Assembly (NCBI GenBank): GCA_037976565.1
Contig: CP137682.1
Coordinates: forward strand, 25,611,298 to 25,675,297
From: Mesocentrotus franciscanus
Taxonomy: Eukaryota > Echinodermata > Echinoidea > Camarodonta > Strongylocentrotidae
DNA: 64,000 nt
Direction: 5' to 3'
In this document: one piece after another, positions 15,301 through 25,109 of the stretch
How the letters are laid out: the number at the start of each line of letters is the position of its first letter
How positions within the stretch are numbered: position 1 is the first letter of the stretch
The notes under the pieces: generated by a model
What the model saw: the letters and a program-made list of their open reading frames with translations, nothing else
Database searches by the model: none
Told to the model about the DNA's origin: nothing
Program-made: the position numbers and the translations under genes

Positions 15301-15921
15301 CAAAGTTTTTTTTTCTTGTAATATACAAACGTAATAATAGCTGACTATGATATTTTTACCTAGCTCTGGTGCGGGCTTCATCGAGACCAAGATCGAATTA
15401 ACAGCCTCAAAACCGATTACCACTCACCTCTGAAATTCAGGTTGGTTCACATGTTTTTTTGTTTCCTCTCTCTCTCTCTCACACAAATGCAACTACTTTT
15501 ATTCGTCGTGATAAGCCCTTTTGAAAGCAGCTAAACTGAACCATCTTTCCTTTGCGGATGTCACATTCATCTGTTATTAAAATCAATGACTAAGGTAATG
15601 ATAATTTCCTGTTAAGCGCTTTGATGCTTTTACTTGTGACTGGAAAGCTGCCGTATGAAAAAATGGTCATCATCATCATACATTTTCGTTACAAATAATA
15701 CCACTTTTTAAATAGTTATATCATTAATGCTATTACTGTTTAATATTGTTTTCATCGTTATTAGTGTTGATGTAGACAATAATGTATGATCTTTCTTAAA
15801 TCTTTTTTTTTGGACACACAGGGTCTGGGGATCTGTAAGCAATTCCGAAAATTTCGCTAAAGCTTTCAACTGCCCGACCGGATCACCCATGAATCCTACA
15901 AAGAAGTGTGGGGTCTGGTAA
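1369..15921 (+). CDS. Neprilysin/ECE-like M13 zinc metalloendopeptidase, 3' part of gene (17 exons)
   Basis: Exons: 1369-1577, 2176-2238, 2710-2832, 4212-4298, 5027-5154, 5624-5717, 6957-7085, 7700-7798, 9149-9226, 10005-10167, 11031-11082, 11592-11659, 12699-12829, 13213-13278, 13903-14001, 15364-15440, 15822-15921. All introns between them are GT-AG and phases match throughout, giving 587 residues plus a partial first codon. Visible in the product (fragment numbering): the NAYY substrate-binding motif at 380-383, FPAGI after it, zinc motif HELMH at 421-425, GENIADNGG with the third zinc ligand Glu483 and Asp487, then DYHSP (His549) and Arg555, which match the transition-state His and substrate Arg of neprilysin, and the C-terminal CGVW. 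M13 enzymes are type II membrane ectopeptidases that cleave small peptides. Family length is about 670-770, so roughly 100-180 N-terminal residues, with the anchor, lie upstream. No frameshift or stop is seen, so the gene looks functional. I cannot separate the neprilysin from the ECE subgroup. Confidence 0.93.
3131..3648 (-). mobile_element. Dispersed foldback-type element, copy 1 (in intron 3)
   Basis: The reverse complement matches two other places in the window, 18846-19285 and 36146-36733. Shared landmarks are a GTGCGAGCGCGGATACCATACAG-like stretch, an ACAGTGTCTCA stretch and a TCGACTGCT end. It sits inside the first unit of a local tandem repeat; the next unit (3663 onward) has the same flanks without it. 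It contains two internal inverted repeats, one joining about 3135-3165 to 3236-3272, and a hairpin at 3503-3586. Confidence 0.7.
3503..3586. repeat. Near-perfect hairpin inside the dispersed element
   Basis: Arms of about 36 nt at 3503-3538 and 3550-3586 are reverse complements (CATGCCCCGCCTACCAGTCA against its complement), around an 11-nt loop containing CCCTAGGG. Copy 2 of the element (18900-18990) has related sequence as direct rather than inverted repeats. Confidence 0.85.
3663..4018. repeat. Tandem repeat, about 135-bp unit, three visible copies
   Basis: Copies begin near 3663, 3798 and 3931 with CCTGATAGCATGTATAGCG-like sequence. They run through GAATTTAAATGAAAGTACC to GGGGCAGACTACTGGTAT. 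A fourth, split unit flanks the dispersed element (left part at about 3088-3130). Intronic, no coding. Confidence 0.85.
4835..4935. repeat. Purine-rich GA/GGGGA low-complexity tract
   Basis: Runs of GAGAGA and GGGGAGGGTGGGGG in intron 4. Open frames on the other strand here are only low-complexity Ser/Pro/Leu translations and are not genes. Confidence 0.8.
5830..6278. mobile_element. TTAA-flanked MITE (intron 6 of the peptidase)
   Basis: 449 bp between two TTAA sites (5826-5829 and 6279-6282). Terminal inverted repeats are AGGTATTACAAAGTTTTGG and CCAAAACTTTGCATTACCT, with one mismatch. TTAA target duplication is typical of piggyBac-type transposition. There is no transposase frame, so it is non-autonomous. 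Its interior recurs inverted at about 26715-27162. Confidence 0.8.
8618..8990 (+). mobile_element. tRNA-derived SINE copy 1 (intron 8)
   Basis: The head has degenerate Pol III boxes: a box A-like TCAAGCGGTTTAA and a box B-like GGATTCGAACCCC. The family-specific TACTAATGTCCTTTGGCAAG follows. The tail reads ATATAGCGCTATCTAAATCC and runs into ATTATTATT and T-rich sequence. This is the standard tRNA-head/ATT-tail layout; the tRNA-like part is not a functional tRNA. Confidence 0.8.
10262..10660. repeat. (CTA)n microsatellite
   Basis: A long interrupted CTA/TAC trinucleotide array with CTG interruptions, 95 bp after the donor of the NAYY exon. Poly-Leu, poly-Tyr and poly-Ser frames across it are artefacts. 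Confidence 0.95.
12015..12510. repeat. Simple repeats in intron 12: (AAAT)n, (CA)n, (GT)n
   Basis: An AAATAAAT run lies near 12015-12043, a CA run near 12347-12372 and a GT run near 12477-12501 followed by G9-10. The CA and GT tracts are about 105 bp apart and complementary, so a hairpin is possible. Confidence 0.9.
13576..13867 (+). mobile_element. tRNA-derived SINE copy 2, abutting the exon 15 acceptor
   Basis: The head is TGGTCGAGCGGATAAG (box A-like) with GAGATTCGAATCC (box B-like), then the family core CACTAATGTCCTTTGGCAAG. The tail is a CTACTACTA/TTATTATAA run ending about 35 bp before the AG at 13901-13902. Same family as 8618-8990, and as the minus-strand copies near 34.8 and 49.0 kb. 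Confidence 0.85.
14150..14775 (+). mobile_element. 3' remnant of a LINE (non-LTR retrotransposon) in intron 15
   Basis: A frame at 14262-14447 encodes a CysX2Cys...HisX4Cys knuckle ([18 protein letters not shown]) followed by a Trp-containing helix. This is typical of the C-terminal region after reverse transcriptase in L1/Tx1-like LINEs. Shifted frames continue to about 14770 with F-K-rich LINE C-terminal sequence. Several frameshifts and stops show it is dead. No RT core is seen. Confidence 0.7.
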
Positions 15922-16146
15922 CATAAAGACTATTATTAGATCATCTGCTCTATTCCGTCGCATGGAAAGTCTACCGAGGAAGTACGACTCCAAATATGCC
16001 CGGTCATACCGAGAAGAGAGAGAACTAATAATGATAGAATAAACAACAAAATAAAAACCCCGACTTTTACGCAAATCGAACCCCGAGCGACCTCACGAAA
16101 TTTGACGTCAACTGTAATGATTCTGTCAATTGGTATTATGCCGAAT

Positions 16147-16152
16147 AATAAA
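16147..16152 (+). promoter_or_regulatory. Candidate poly(A) signal of the M13 peptidase gene
   Basis: The first AATAAA downstream of the stop codon at 15919-15921, about 225 bp into the 3' UTR. A T-rich GTTTGTTTTTTC follows. Position and sequence fit; usage is inferred. Confidence 0.5.
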
Positions 16153-18845
16153 GATGTTTGTTTTTTCAAGCACCCTCAATATCAAAGCTCTGAAAAAGTG
16201 TATTCACAGTTACAAAATGTTGACAAGGTTTTGATTTTTTAATCAAGTATTTTGACTGGAATATTATAGGCCTCGTTGGCCTTTCAATGGAAGTTTTGTA
16301 TTAGAGGCTTTAGAGAAGAAGGAGCTAATTTCAGGGCAGGAATAGTCTATGACACCCCCAGATGAGACAAGAGGACTTACAGGATGCCTCGATATGAAGA
16401 AGGTTGCAATGAAAACATGAGTGTTCTAAATTCAGTTAACTATTTTGTATTATATCAATTAGGTTTGTAATCATACCTGGATATCCCAATCATGTCGCAA
16501 TCTTAACCCGGTGACTCCTGGAACTTGTTGGCTACTGTATTAAGCCTATTGGAATTAAACAATTCAGTAGTCAACGGGCTCAGTATCCAATCATAAAGAC
16601 TTCATTTTCTACGTTTTGTTAATATATTTTGTACTTGTATTGTTCTAAAAGTTGTACTCTGTTATAAATATTATAATACGATGCATAATATTGCTGTCAC
16701 ACGAATAGTACTTGTTTCTTTCTTCTTCTTCTATTTTCCCTTCCTTTCCCTTTCTTTCTGTTTTACCCCCTTCTCCATTTGTCTGTGTCTCATTTTTTTA
16801 ATATTTTCGTTCATTTCTCCCACTGTTCTCCCCTAGTGTTGTGTTGGTCTGTTACTACTCTTTTATTTCCCATGTTCTTACCTCACATTAATATCAACAC
16901 CTACGTATTTCAAATCAATCGCATGTATTATACGAATATTTACATGTGTATATTCAAAATTATGTAAGAAATATTGTACAGATCTATAATGAATGAGAGT
17001 GATAACGCTTGTATTGAGTGAAAATTGTAGATTATTATTGAAAAATGTTTCATTCAAAGTGCAAAAAAGTTTTTATTATATATATTCAATTATGTTATGC
17101 CCACGATCAGAAAACCCGAAATATACTAATATTTACTACAAAAATGTAATTTACAATACGTTTCTCCAAATTGTTGATGTTGTAATTGCTGATTTCCTAA
17201 AATATTTTAAAGCACAATGCATTTGATTCATTTGATGAACTTTGCTTTTGCTTTAACATTAGATTCGTGCATGTGTGCAGTGCCCTAACAGATAAAAGAG
17301 TCAAGTATTTGACATAAAAAATAAAGATATTTTTATTCAAAATGCATCACATCTTTACAACATTTTCCCATTCTATCTTGAAGTAGAAATGGTGATAGAT
17401 AGCATTTAATTGAATAAACAACTACCAGAGAAACATTTATCACATTTATATGAAGTTTGGAATCCTCTTGGTTGAGGGATAGCCCTAATGAGTGATTTCA
17501 TAACGTCCACTAAATTTGACAAAGAAACGAACAAATAAAACAACGGCAGAACAATTAATAATGGCGTTGGCTACACTCTATTATGCATTGTTGCTCAAAA
17601 AAAAATTAAAGATCGAGATAATGATGATAACATTGATAGTAAGTTCTTGTTAGTCTACATGTCTGATATGCATGTTTCTCTTGGGAGTCTAGTATTACCA
17701 CCCCCGAACTTTAGTATAGATTCTATTACGACATTCCAGCATTCAACGAATCTCTCCCACGACCACATTTACGCTACTCCTGTGTCAAGGATGGCAATTA
17801 TTAATTAATGACTTGCCAAAGGTCATTAGTGCAATACAGAGGCTCTAACCGGCGAGCTTTCCATTTGTGTTAGAACCAATCGACCAGGACACTCAAACAA
17901 AAGGGATTAACAAAAAACAATAATACAAAATAAAAGTAAAAATGAAGGCTGTAAAGGTCTTGGGAAAAAAAAAAGATACATTGTTAGTTAGAATATAGTA
18001 GATTCTGAGTTTTATTGTCGTTCATTTCATAAGATCTTGTAAATATTAAAAAATACAATTTTCAGCCTTGTACAGTTAATCTAGTCGATTTTGTAAAATT
18101 GCAACTCGTCTTTAACAACCAAGTGTGTTTTCTGTGAACTATTTATGGTTTTGTTTGTTAAGAAATCATGTATTGTCATTTTCAGAGTTTCTTACCTATC
18201 ATAGGCAGATGTTGCATATTTAGAGAACTGGCAGTGATTCGAATTGTATACCATATGCTTGTTTTTGTGCAGACTTTGCATGTTTTCTTTTTCTACATTT
18301 GTCATATCTCTTTATTTTTTCATCTCTGATATCTGTACAAAAACACGTTACAATATATGTAAAGAAGTGATTGTGCGACAGTGTTTTTATTACCGTGTCG
18401 TTCCAGTTTACATTGTCATATCTTATACGAAACGTTTACCGAACGAATATGCCCAGAGTGTAGATGTAAAACCAACGTATACACGTAAATAACATCGGCA
18501 GTATGGAAAGCTTTCCTTTACTGTTGTACACAATATAAATCAAAATGTATATTAAGTTTACATCAGCATTATGCAAACAGGAGCTTTCGTGTAAATTACA
18601 ATTGAATTAATATCCATTTTGCTTCCCTCATTTCTACAATTTCCATTATATTTAATTACGACTTATCTACATTAGAAGATGCTTTTAATTTGAAATAAGA
18701 AAGTATGAAAATGCTTCAGTGACGAGACTTTCAGCAATTCTGGATTATAGTTGAACAATGTTTCATCAAAATCCTATTCAACATATCAATAGGATTGTCA
18801 TAGTTTTAAACTTTAAGTTTGCGAAACCTTGAACTTATAATTAAT
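16153..18845. other. Intergenic region without recognised genes
   Basis: AT-rich sequence. Open frames at 16779-17226 and 18244-18492 are short, hydrophobic or biased, and resemble no family I know. A degraded minus-strand copy of the SINE head is visible at about 17795-17900 (CTTGCCAAAGGTCATTAGTGC and box-like remnants). Confidence 0.6.
17795..17900 (-). mobile_element. Degraded SINE head, same family as 13576-13867
   Basis: The reverse complement carries GTGTCCTGGTCGATTGG, GCCGGTTAGAGCCTC and GCACTAATGACCTTTGGCAAG. This is the same order as the better-preserved copies, but with a degenerate box B. Confidence 0.55.
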
Positions 18846-19285
18846 TATATACCTCTCTTTAGAAATCTAGCCATCTGATTGGTCGAAATTGGAGTCGTGA
18901 TGTTAGCCATGCCCGCCTACCAGTCAATAGTCTTTTTTTAAATGCCCGCATGCCCGCCTATCAGTCAATAGTCTTTTAAAAATGACCGCATGCCCCGGTT
19001 AACTGGCCGCATAAATAAATGTTGGCGAGATCCCCATTGGTTTAAGTGTAAAAAGTTTCTTTGTGCGAGCGCGGATACCATACAGTGCAGTGTGTGTGCG
19101 ATTCCCAAATGATCGTAACATTCAGCCTTTTTCAGGTTACTTTCCAGCGCAGATTTACATACAGTGTCTCAGATTTTCTGTGGTGTTTTAACCAGTCTTT
19201 ACTCAAAAAAAGGATAAGGTAAGAGCTCTTTGTAGATTTTGTTGTGAATTCGGTATATAAAAAATATATCGACTGCTATGAGAGT
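18846..19285 (+). mobile_element. Dispersed foldback-type element, copy 2
   Basis: Starts with TATATACCTCTC and continues through GTGCGAGCGCGGATACCATA and ACAGTGTCTCAGATTTTCTG. It ends at GGTATATA...TCGACTGCTATGAGAG. It is reverse-complementary to 3131-3648 and parallel to 36146-36733. It lacks the outer GAGGACTGGCTG section seen in copies 1 and 3. Confidence 0.75.
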
Positions 19286-19533
19286 TCACAAGAGACCGAA
19301 ATAGGGGATACTCCACATTTTAACCAACAAGCCTGGAAATCATTTCTTTTAATTGCAACCTGATCGAGCTGCGAACTTAATCACTAATTGCGTCCGCACG
19401 GCACATAACTTCGAGTGAGGAACCTCGGCTGCTCGTAGGTATCGCACTCAACTTACGATCACTTCGTTATTATAACTTCGAGTAAACTTCATGCACGGTT
19501 CCTAACTAAAAGCGAACTTCGAAGTTTAAAACC
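19286..19533. other. Unassigned intergenic sequence
   Basis: About 250 bp between two mobile elements. It has ACTTCGAGT motifs at 19406-19414 and 19471-19480, and no coding frame. Confidence 0.4.
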
Positions 19534-19537
19534 TTAA

Positions 19538-20074
19538 AGGGAACCAAAACCTTCATCCTAAGTTACCTTTATTGTAAAGTTTAAACGATTTGAATAACAT
19601 TAGTGAAAAATTGAAAAAAATCAGGCAAGGTATAAGGAAGTTAAAGCTAAAGAAATAACTTGTCACCAGAGGGCGATATTTAATTTGATGGCGTCATTTG
19701 TGGACAACTCTCCATGCCTTCTGATCATGGAATTTCACAATTCTTTCATTTTCTTCGTATTCATTTGTGTTCAATATCCAACTTCATAAAATGTGAAGTA
19801 GAATATCGATCTGCATTCTATATCTTGTTTTCAGGGGAGTAGATTATCTCAATCACAAGAAAGAAGGAAAAACATGAAATTCCATGATCAGAAGGCATGG
19901 GGAGTTGTCCACAAATGACGCCATCAAATTAAATATCGCCCTCTGGTGACCAGTTATTTCTTTAGCTTTAACTTCCTTATATCTTGCCTGATTTTGTTCA
20001 ATTTTTCACTAATGTTATTCAAATCGTTTAAACTTAACAATAAAGGTAACTTAGGATGAAGGTTTTGGTTCCCT
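19538..20074. mobile_element. Large palindromic TTAA-flanked MITE
   Basis: 537 bp flanked by TTAA at 19534-19537 and 20075-20078. The termini are inverted repeats about 200 bp long (19538-19736 and 19875-20074), nearly identical, beginning AGGGAACCAAAACC. A 138-bp AT-rich unique centre separates them. It has no coding frame. TTAA duplication points to piggyBac-type mobilisation of a non-autonomous foldback element. Confidence 0.9.
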
Positions 20075-20078
20075 TTAA

Positions 20079-21086
20079 AGGAATGTTGTGTGAACCTAAG
20101 TGTAACGTGATATTGGATCTACATCAATACACAAAATACTGAAGCCAACTACAACGTTGCCTTTTCAATACGTGAATACTGAAGCCAATATACGAATGTT
20201 CATCAACATCAACATACGACGAATATTTCTTCCTATATTACAAGGCTTAAAGATGAAGATCAGTTCTGGTCATGCGATTACATTGTGAAAAAAACGTTGT
20301 GGAATCGATCAGAAAAGGTTGATCATGTAGCATATAAGTATTGGTATGTACTGAAAGGTTCTGGAATCATCAAAATGATAAGAAATTTGGCCCAGTCTTG
20401 GTAAAGTTACAAGCATTGTACACAGAAAGATGTAGATGGGACTACGCGACCACGTGCGCGATATCTATTTGGTCCCAATAGATATAATAATTTACCAAAT
20501 ATATCACTTAGTAGGCGGTTTCCCGGCAAAATTTGTATCATCACGTCTTAGTCAAACCATATTCTTTCACATGATTGGTAATGAGAGCTTCCATTTCATT
20601 TTTTTGAGAGAGGGGCGTTTCCAAAACTGGTCTTTACCTTTAAGTTTTAAAAAAGGAAACAAATACACTGTGTTGTATGTTATCAAACACGATATTCATA
20701 TCTTCAAAAACCTGAAATTCCTGTTTGTGTATCTACATATATTAACATATACACCTGAAACAGAATGATATCAAACACGATGAGCAAAATCATAGTTATA
20801 TTTTTTTCAATAAACCTGTATGTAGTCCTAATTTCAAAACAGTTTTCTAATGAAAAAGAATCTGAATAATAGTCATCTATATTTTACCTAGAGACGGGTC
20901 AAGCATCGTCAGAGTTTATCATAAAACAAAACAAAAACAAATTTATTAATAAAAATAAGAGTAAAGTCGTTATTTTGTCGATTTCAGTGGCTTAGAGTTG
21001 AATTCAAATTATTTAAACATGTTAAAAGATGATGCTTGCTTGGATTAAAAAAAAAGGTTTATGTAATTGTTTTGTTTGTTTTGATA
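20079..21086. other. Intergenic region without a supported gene
   Basis: A 110-codon frame at 20436-20768 is AT-rich, has no family features and is not called. Sequence near 20960-21120 recurs downstream of pseudogene C2 (about 27930-28150), so this is the conserved 3' flank of the C-type receptor unit. Confidence 0.5.
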
Positions 21087-21090
21087 TCTG

Positions 21091-21096
21091 TTTATT
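21091..21096 (-). promoter_or_regulatory. Candidate poly(A) signal for receptor C1
   Basis: TTTATT on the plus strand, that is AATAAA on the minus strand, about 105 bp after the C1 stop codon. Confidence 0.4.
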
Positions 21097-21200
21097 TTCT
21101 AATACTGTGCACCCCCTCCCCCGACCAGAGAATCCATGATCTACCAATGACTAGAGTTTAAAAATAAAATATTTTCTCTCATATCAGTTTAAATATACGG

Positions 21201-22592
21201 CTATTGTGTGCACTTGATCTGTTTAAAAGTCCTCTGGAAGATAGTCACCACATTTCTACGAAATATAGGGTTAACTGTAATAAAAACAAAGAAATTAATC
21301 ATATGATTTAAACTGCGAACACGAATAAGAAGAGAATAGGTTTGGCTATCCATAAGCTTTGTGAATACGAACGGTATCATTGCAAAAAGGATATACGGGA
21401 ACCACGTGATCAAACAGAATATTGTGACGACGAGGAACATTTTAGTCGTTTTGCTCCCGGGGACATTAATTGTTCGGTGTGAGGGTACAGGAGTATCCAT
21501 TGTTTTCTTGCCTGCATAGGCGATGCGGCTTGGAGGTTGTCGCGTACGTCTTCCTGCGCTGTTTGAAGGTTCATAGCTTCCTCCTTTGTCCCTGAATCGC
21601 AGGAATGTTTTCCTAGTTGCGGACCGCTGTGAAAGTACCGTTAGGTGATTAGCAGGCAGGATCGATGTTCTTTTGACAGCTTTTGCCTTACCAGATCTGG
21701 CCCAACCAATTTTAGCTTTACCTGATTTGCCACTGACGCCGTAACAAGCAGGATCTGGTCTTGAGCTTCCAGCCACTAATCCGCTGTTGACTAAAGCGAT
21801 AGAACCGTTGGACCATGCCACCTGGCCTGAAACTGATGGTACTATTCCTGAATCGGGCGAAGGTGTTATAACTCCCAGTTGATTTGACCGATCCATGTCT
21901 CTTCGAATTCTTCCTTGTCTAGTGATTACCAGATACACACGCAAATAGGAGTATATGCAGCCAAGAAACACGAACAGAAACGCCAGTGCTTGAAGTGTTC
22001 TGGATAATCTAGAAGCCCAGGAGAGTGGATTGTTTAGAAAATAGCAACCTTGTCTCCCATGTCGCATGGGCAAAATCTCGATGTGAAAAAGCAAAAGAAG
22101 GGAAATCCCAATAGCAAAGACGATGCTTCCAGAAGCTATCAGTATAGCCCGAAACTTGGTAGAGCGTCTGAATTGTTTGCATATGATCAAGTAGCGATCC
22201 ACGGCGATGATGAACATGATGAAAAGCGTCGCTAGTGAACATGACTGCCTCAGGATGACCAGAACCCAGCACAAAGGACTGGATGCGATCACCTTTCCTA
22301 CGGCTGCAGGAGACGGACAAACACAGGCGATTAGGTCTACAATTGCCTGGATCATGATCAGAACATCGGTACTCTTCCAAGGCCTTTTTCGACTGTACAC
22401 ACCAAAGATCAGCAAGTTCCCTGGCACACCAAGAACAAATATTGTCCACTGCATGACCGCGGAGATAATGCTGGGCGCAATCATCATCACCCGCAGTGCT
22501 CGAGAAAAGGTCATAAGCAAATGAAAGATAGTTGAGAGAAAAATCCTCGAGATGAATGCTGCAGCGAAGATTCTTAATTTACTTATAATCAA
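21201..22592 (-). CDS. Rhodopsin-class (class A) GPCR, single exon, receptor C1
   Basis: Intronless 463-codon frame. Seven hydrophobic segments are visible: TM1 with VPGN (residue 59), TM2 with Asp86 in the LxxxD position, Cys108 at the top of TM3, DRY at 132-134, Cys183 in extracellular loop 2, TM5 about 198-224, a basic, Ser/Thr-rich third intracellular loop about 225-382, TM6 with TWFPY (396-400) and TM7 with NPIFR (441-445). The NPxxY tyrosine is Phe here. By analogy with the paralogues in this window, translation more likely starts at Met36/37 (22487 or 22484), leaving only about 12 residues before TM1. It resembles the A and B receptors at 30.9-57.8 kb and is the intact relative of pseudogene C2. 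Such intronless, tandemly expanded receptors are known in sea urchins. The ligand is unknown. Confidence 0.9.
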   Translation of the reverse strand: MIISKLRIFAAAFISRIFLSTIFHLLMTFSRALRVMMIAPSIISAVMQWTIFVLGVPGNLLIFGVYSRKRPWKSTDVLIMIQAIVDLIACVCPSPAAVGKVIASSPLCWVLVILRQSCSLATLFIMFIIAVDRYLIICKQFRRSTKFRAILIASGSIVFAIGISLLLLFHIEILPMRHGRQGCYFLNNPLSWASRLSRTLQALAFLFVFLGCIYSYLRVYLVITRQGRIRRDMDRSNQLGVITPSPDSGIVPSVSGQVAWSNGSIALVNSGLVAGSSRPDPACYGVSGKSGKAKIGWARSGKAKAVKRTSILPANHLTVLSQRSATRKTFLRFRDKGGSYEPSNSAGRRTRQPPSRIAYAGKKTMDTPVPSHRTINVPGSKTTKMFLVVTIFCLITWFPYILFAMIPFVFTKLMDSQTYSLLIRVRSLNHMINFFVFITVNPIFRRNVVTIFQRTFKQIKCTQ

Positions 22593-22601
22593 AGTGTCAC
22601 A

Positions 22602-22965
22602 CCGAGAGAGAGAGAGAGAGAGGTATGTGTATCAACAAATACTTTCATACTGGATTTCAAGCACAGCAATGATAATTATTTTCCAGTAGTTGCCGCTCAC
22701 TATTCATCGACAAAGTATATTAACACAAAATTGTATCTACAGTAGGTGCTGACTGATCGTAAATCAATGCTAATTCGAAATCATTCACGTGGGCAGTACA
22801 AAATATACAACATAAACTTGAATTAATCGGACACAATACCGTATGAAAATTCCCACTCTCGCCGATTCTTGTTCCCGCTCTCAACTCCTCTCTCTCTCCC
22901 TCTGTCACACACACACACACACACAAACACACACACGCACGCACACACGCACGCACACACACACA

Positions 22966-23002
<37 letters not shown>

Positions 23003-23100
23003 TCTCTCTCTCGCTTTCTCTCTCTCTTATCTTATTCCTTTCTATAACCAATGTATCAGTATCTTTCGCTTCCTATCTCTTTTGACTTCTACATTTTCTT
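22602..23100. repeat. GA, CA/CG and CT microsatellites upstream of C1
   Basis: A (GA)n run lies at about 22602-22622, a (CA)n run with CG interruptions at about 22904-23003 and CT tracts to about 23030. Frames across them translate to repeated His-Thr or Cys-Val and are not genes. Confidence 0.9.
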
Positions 23101-23539
23101 TTTCCAGCATATATTAATAATCTCTGTCATTTAAAGCAAAGACACGGGTTGTGTTACATGCGTAACTGTAACCATGTGAAATGATTATTTATTGATGAAT
23201 GGTTCATCAAGACAAATTGCATATGCATGGAATCTAAAGCTACCTAGATAAGGTTAACAAAAGGCAGTCCAACTCTTGAAATAAGTTCATTTGTATGATA
23301 GTAGAAAAAATGGGGTTCTTTATTCCTTTGTGTGTAAGTCTATGCGAATCTCAAATTGGCAGTTTGGTCAGTGGATTGTGACGTACATGTTGTAGCTGCG
23401 GATAACTCTACCGTTTGTCTTGTCCAAAATATCATTAATTTTTGTTTATCTCCTAAATGCCCTCTCACTTGGGGCACTACTAAAAATATATATTATTGCT
23501 AGCATATTATTATATAGGTCTTCCAAAGATAGGGATGAA

Positions 23540-25040
23540 ATATTGTAAAATTTGTCCAGGGCAGCTGAATCACCATTCACAATCTTCTTCAGGGCTTTGC
23601 AAGATAACATATGGAATAAAGGAAACAAATTAAAGTGCGGGTTCAAATAAAATCACAAATATGGCAAATAACATATTACTAAAAACTGGTAAGCTAACAG
23701 ATGGCCATCGTACAAGTTTTAGGTCAACTACATATCGGGTGATTTATAACAATACAAATAAAACCACCTCCAAAGCATCTGGGATATGCGAGAGATTCGC
23801 CAGAAAAATAACGATGTTTTAATGCCGTCACAATATGAACCAAGCCTGCCCAAGCAGACGACATCCCATAAAGAATGAACATAATTGCAATGCTATTATT
23901 TCTCAAATTATAATGAGTTTAGTGTATATAAATGTGATGGAATTTTACACCATTCAAAAAGGGATATGAAACCGATTCTGATGACTAAATTATTTTGTTT
24001 GTAAATACACAGGATAGGGGTTAAGGAACAATCAACGAAACCACACTTTCAAATTTAAAACCCCCTCGAATGATAGCATGGACCATGGACGCATTTGTTC
24101 CCTCTTGAAACGCCGAACATACCGCGATGTATGCAGCTGAAAATACAATGGCGTCTTATTTTGTTTACAAGCGACGGATTCCTTTATTTTTTTATCGCTG
24201 CATTTTTCATCAAAATAATGCCATGCACGGGGTTTAGAGTGAGGCAATAGATTAAACATTTAACCTGACGGTAGTGAAGTAAGAGAAATAACTGAAGAGA
24301 AGATGACGAAACAGGCACTGAAAATGTGTGAGATGTCATGGGACATCGTCTGCTTGTGCAAATCATGTTCAACATGTGACGTCACACATCTCAGCAGCGA
24401 TCGGAGAGCATTTCAGGTGCTATGCCGGGGCTGTATCTAAGCGTTTTGGAATTCATAATAATCATTACTTCGAATGTTTCCGAGCATTGAATTTTGATAA
24501 CTTTGTCAAATCAAAGTGTCACCTTTGCAATTATGACAATAAAGTTAGTTTTTAAAATCAATGAACCTTCTCTTTAAATTAACATTCCGCTGTCTACGCA
24601 TGCATCCTCGATTCGACATGCGGTGATTTTGATTTGTAAAATGTACATGTATACGCGTTGGCTAATTCCGAGATTTTATCCAAAGAAAAAGGTCATGACA
24701 TCTAGCTTAAAATGAGTCTTCACTATTCTATACAGAAATACCTTTTTTCGGTGTATAAATTTTAAATGCCGAAGGTGAAAATCTGTTGAGATGATTGTAT
24801 TGACTTCTTCTTTCAATCGATAATCACGAAGGCTTAGTTACTGGATGTTAAAATAAAGGAAGTGATACTTTGCATCTATTCTGGATTGAAAGAGGATGTG
24901 ATATGTATGTATAATTGAATCAGAAATCAAATATGCAAGCGGCACTAATACGTCGTGGTAGTAGGAAGAAAAGAAATCTGGAGAAAAAAAGGTGCTATAG
25001 AATTTTACCACCGTGACGTTCCATTTATTTTCCAAAATAT
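23540..25040. repeat. Diverged orphan copy of the A-receptor upstream flank
   Basis: Two stretches match the 5' flank of the A units. One is at 23565-23640 (CAGGGCAGCTGAATCACC, CTTTGCAAGATAACATATGG). The other is at about 24835-24975 (TACTGGATGTTAAAATAAAG, GCGGCACTAATACGTCGTGG). Counterparts lie at about 28770-29210, 43540-43690 and 51690-52110. No A-type receptor follows it, so it looks like an older, gene-less remnant of a unit. Confidence 0.65.
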
Positions 25041-25109
25041 ATGTTAATTAAGCGGGAGAGAGATGTTAGAGAGAGAGAGAGAGGTATAGAGGAAGGGGGG
25101 TGTGACGAA

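Noticed and set aside
20436..20768. 110-codon frame as a possible gene
   Set aside because: No recognisable family, no composition change from surrounding intergenic DNA, and no supporting splice or poly(A) context.
22207..22524. Antisense frames inside C1, and equivalents inside A1, A2, A3 and B1
   Set aside because: Conserved only because the receptor sequence is duplicated; no own features.
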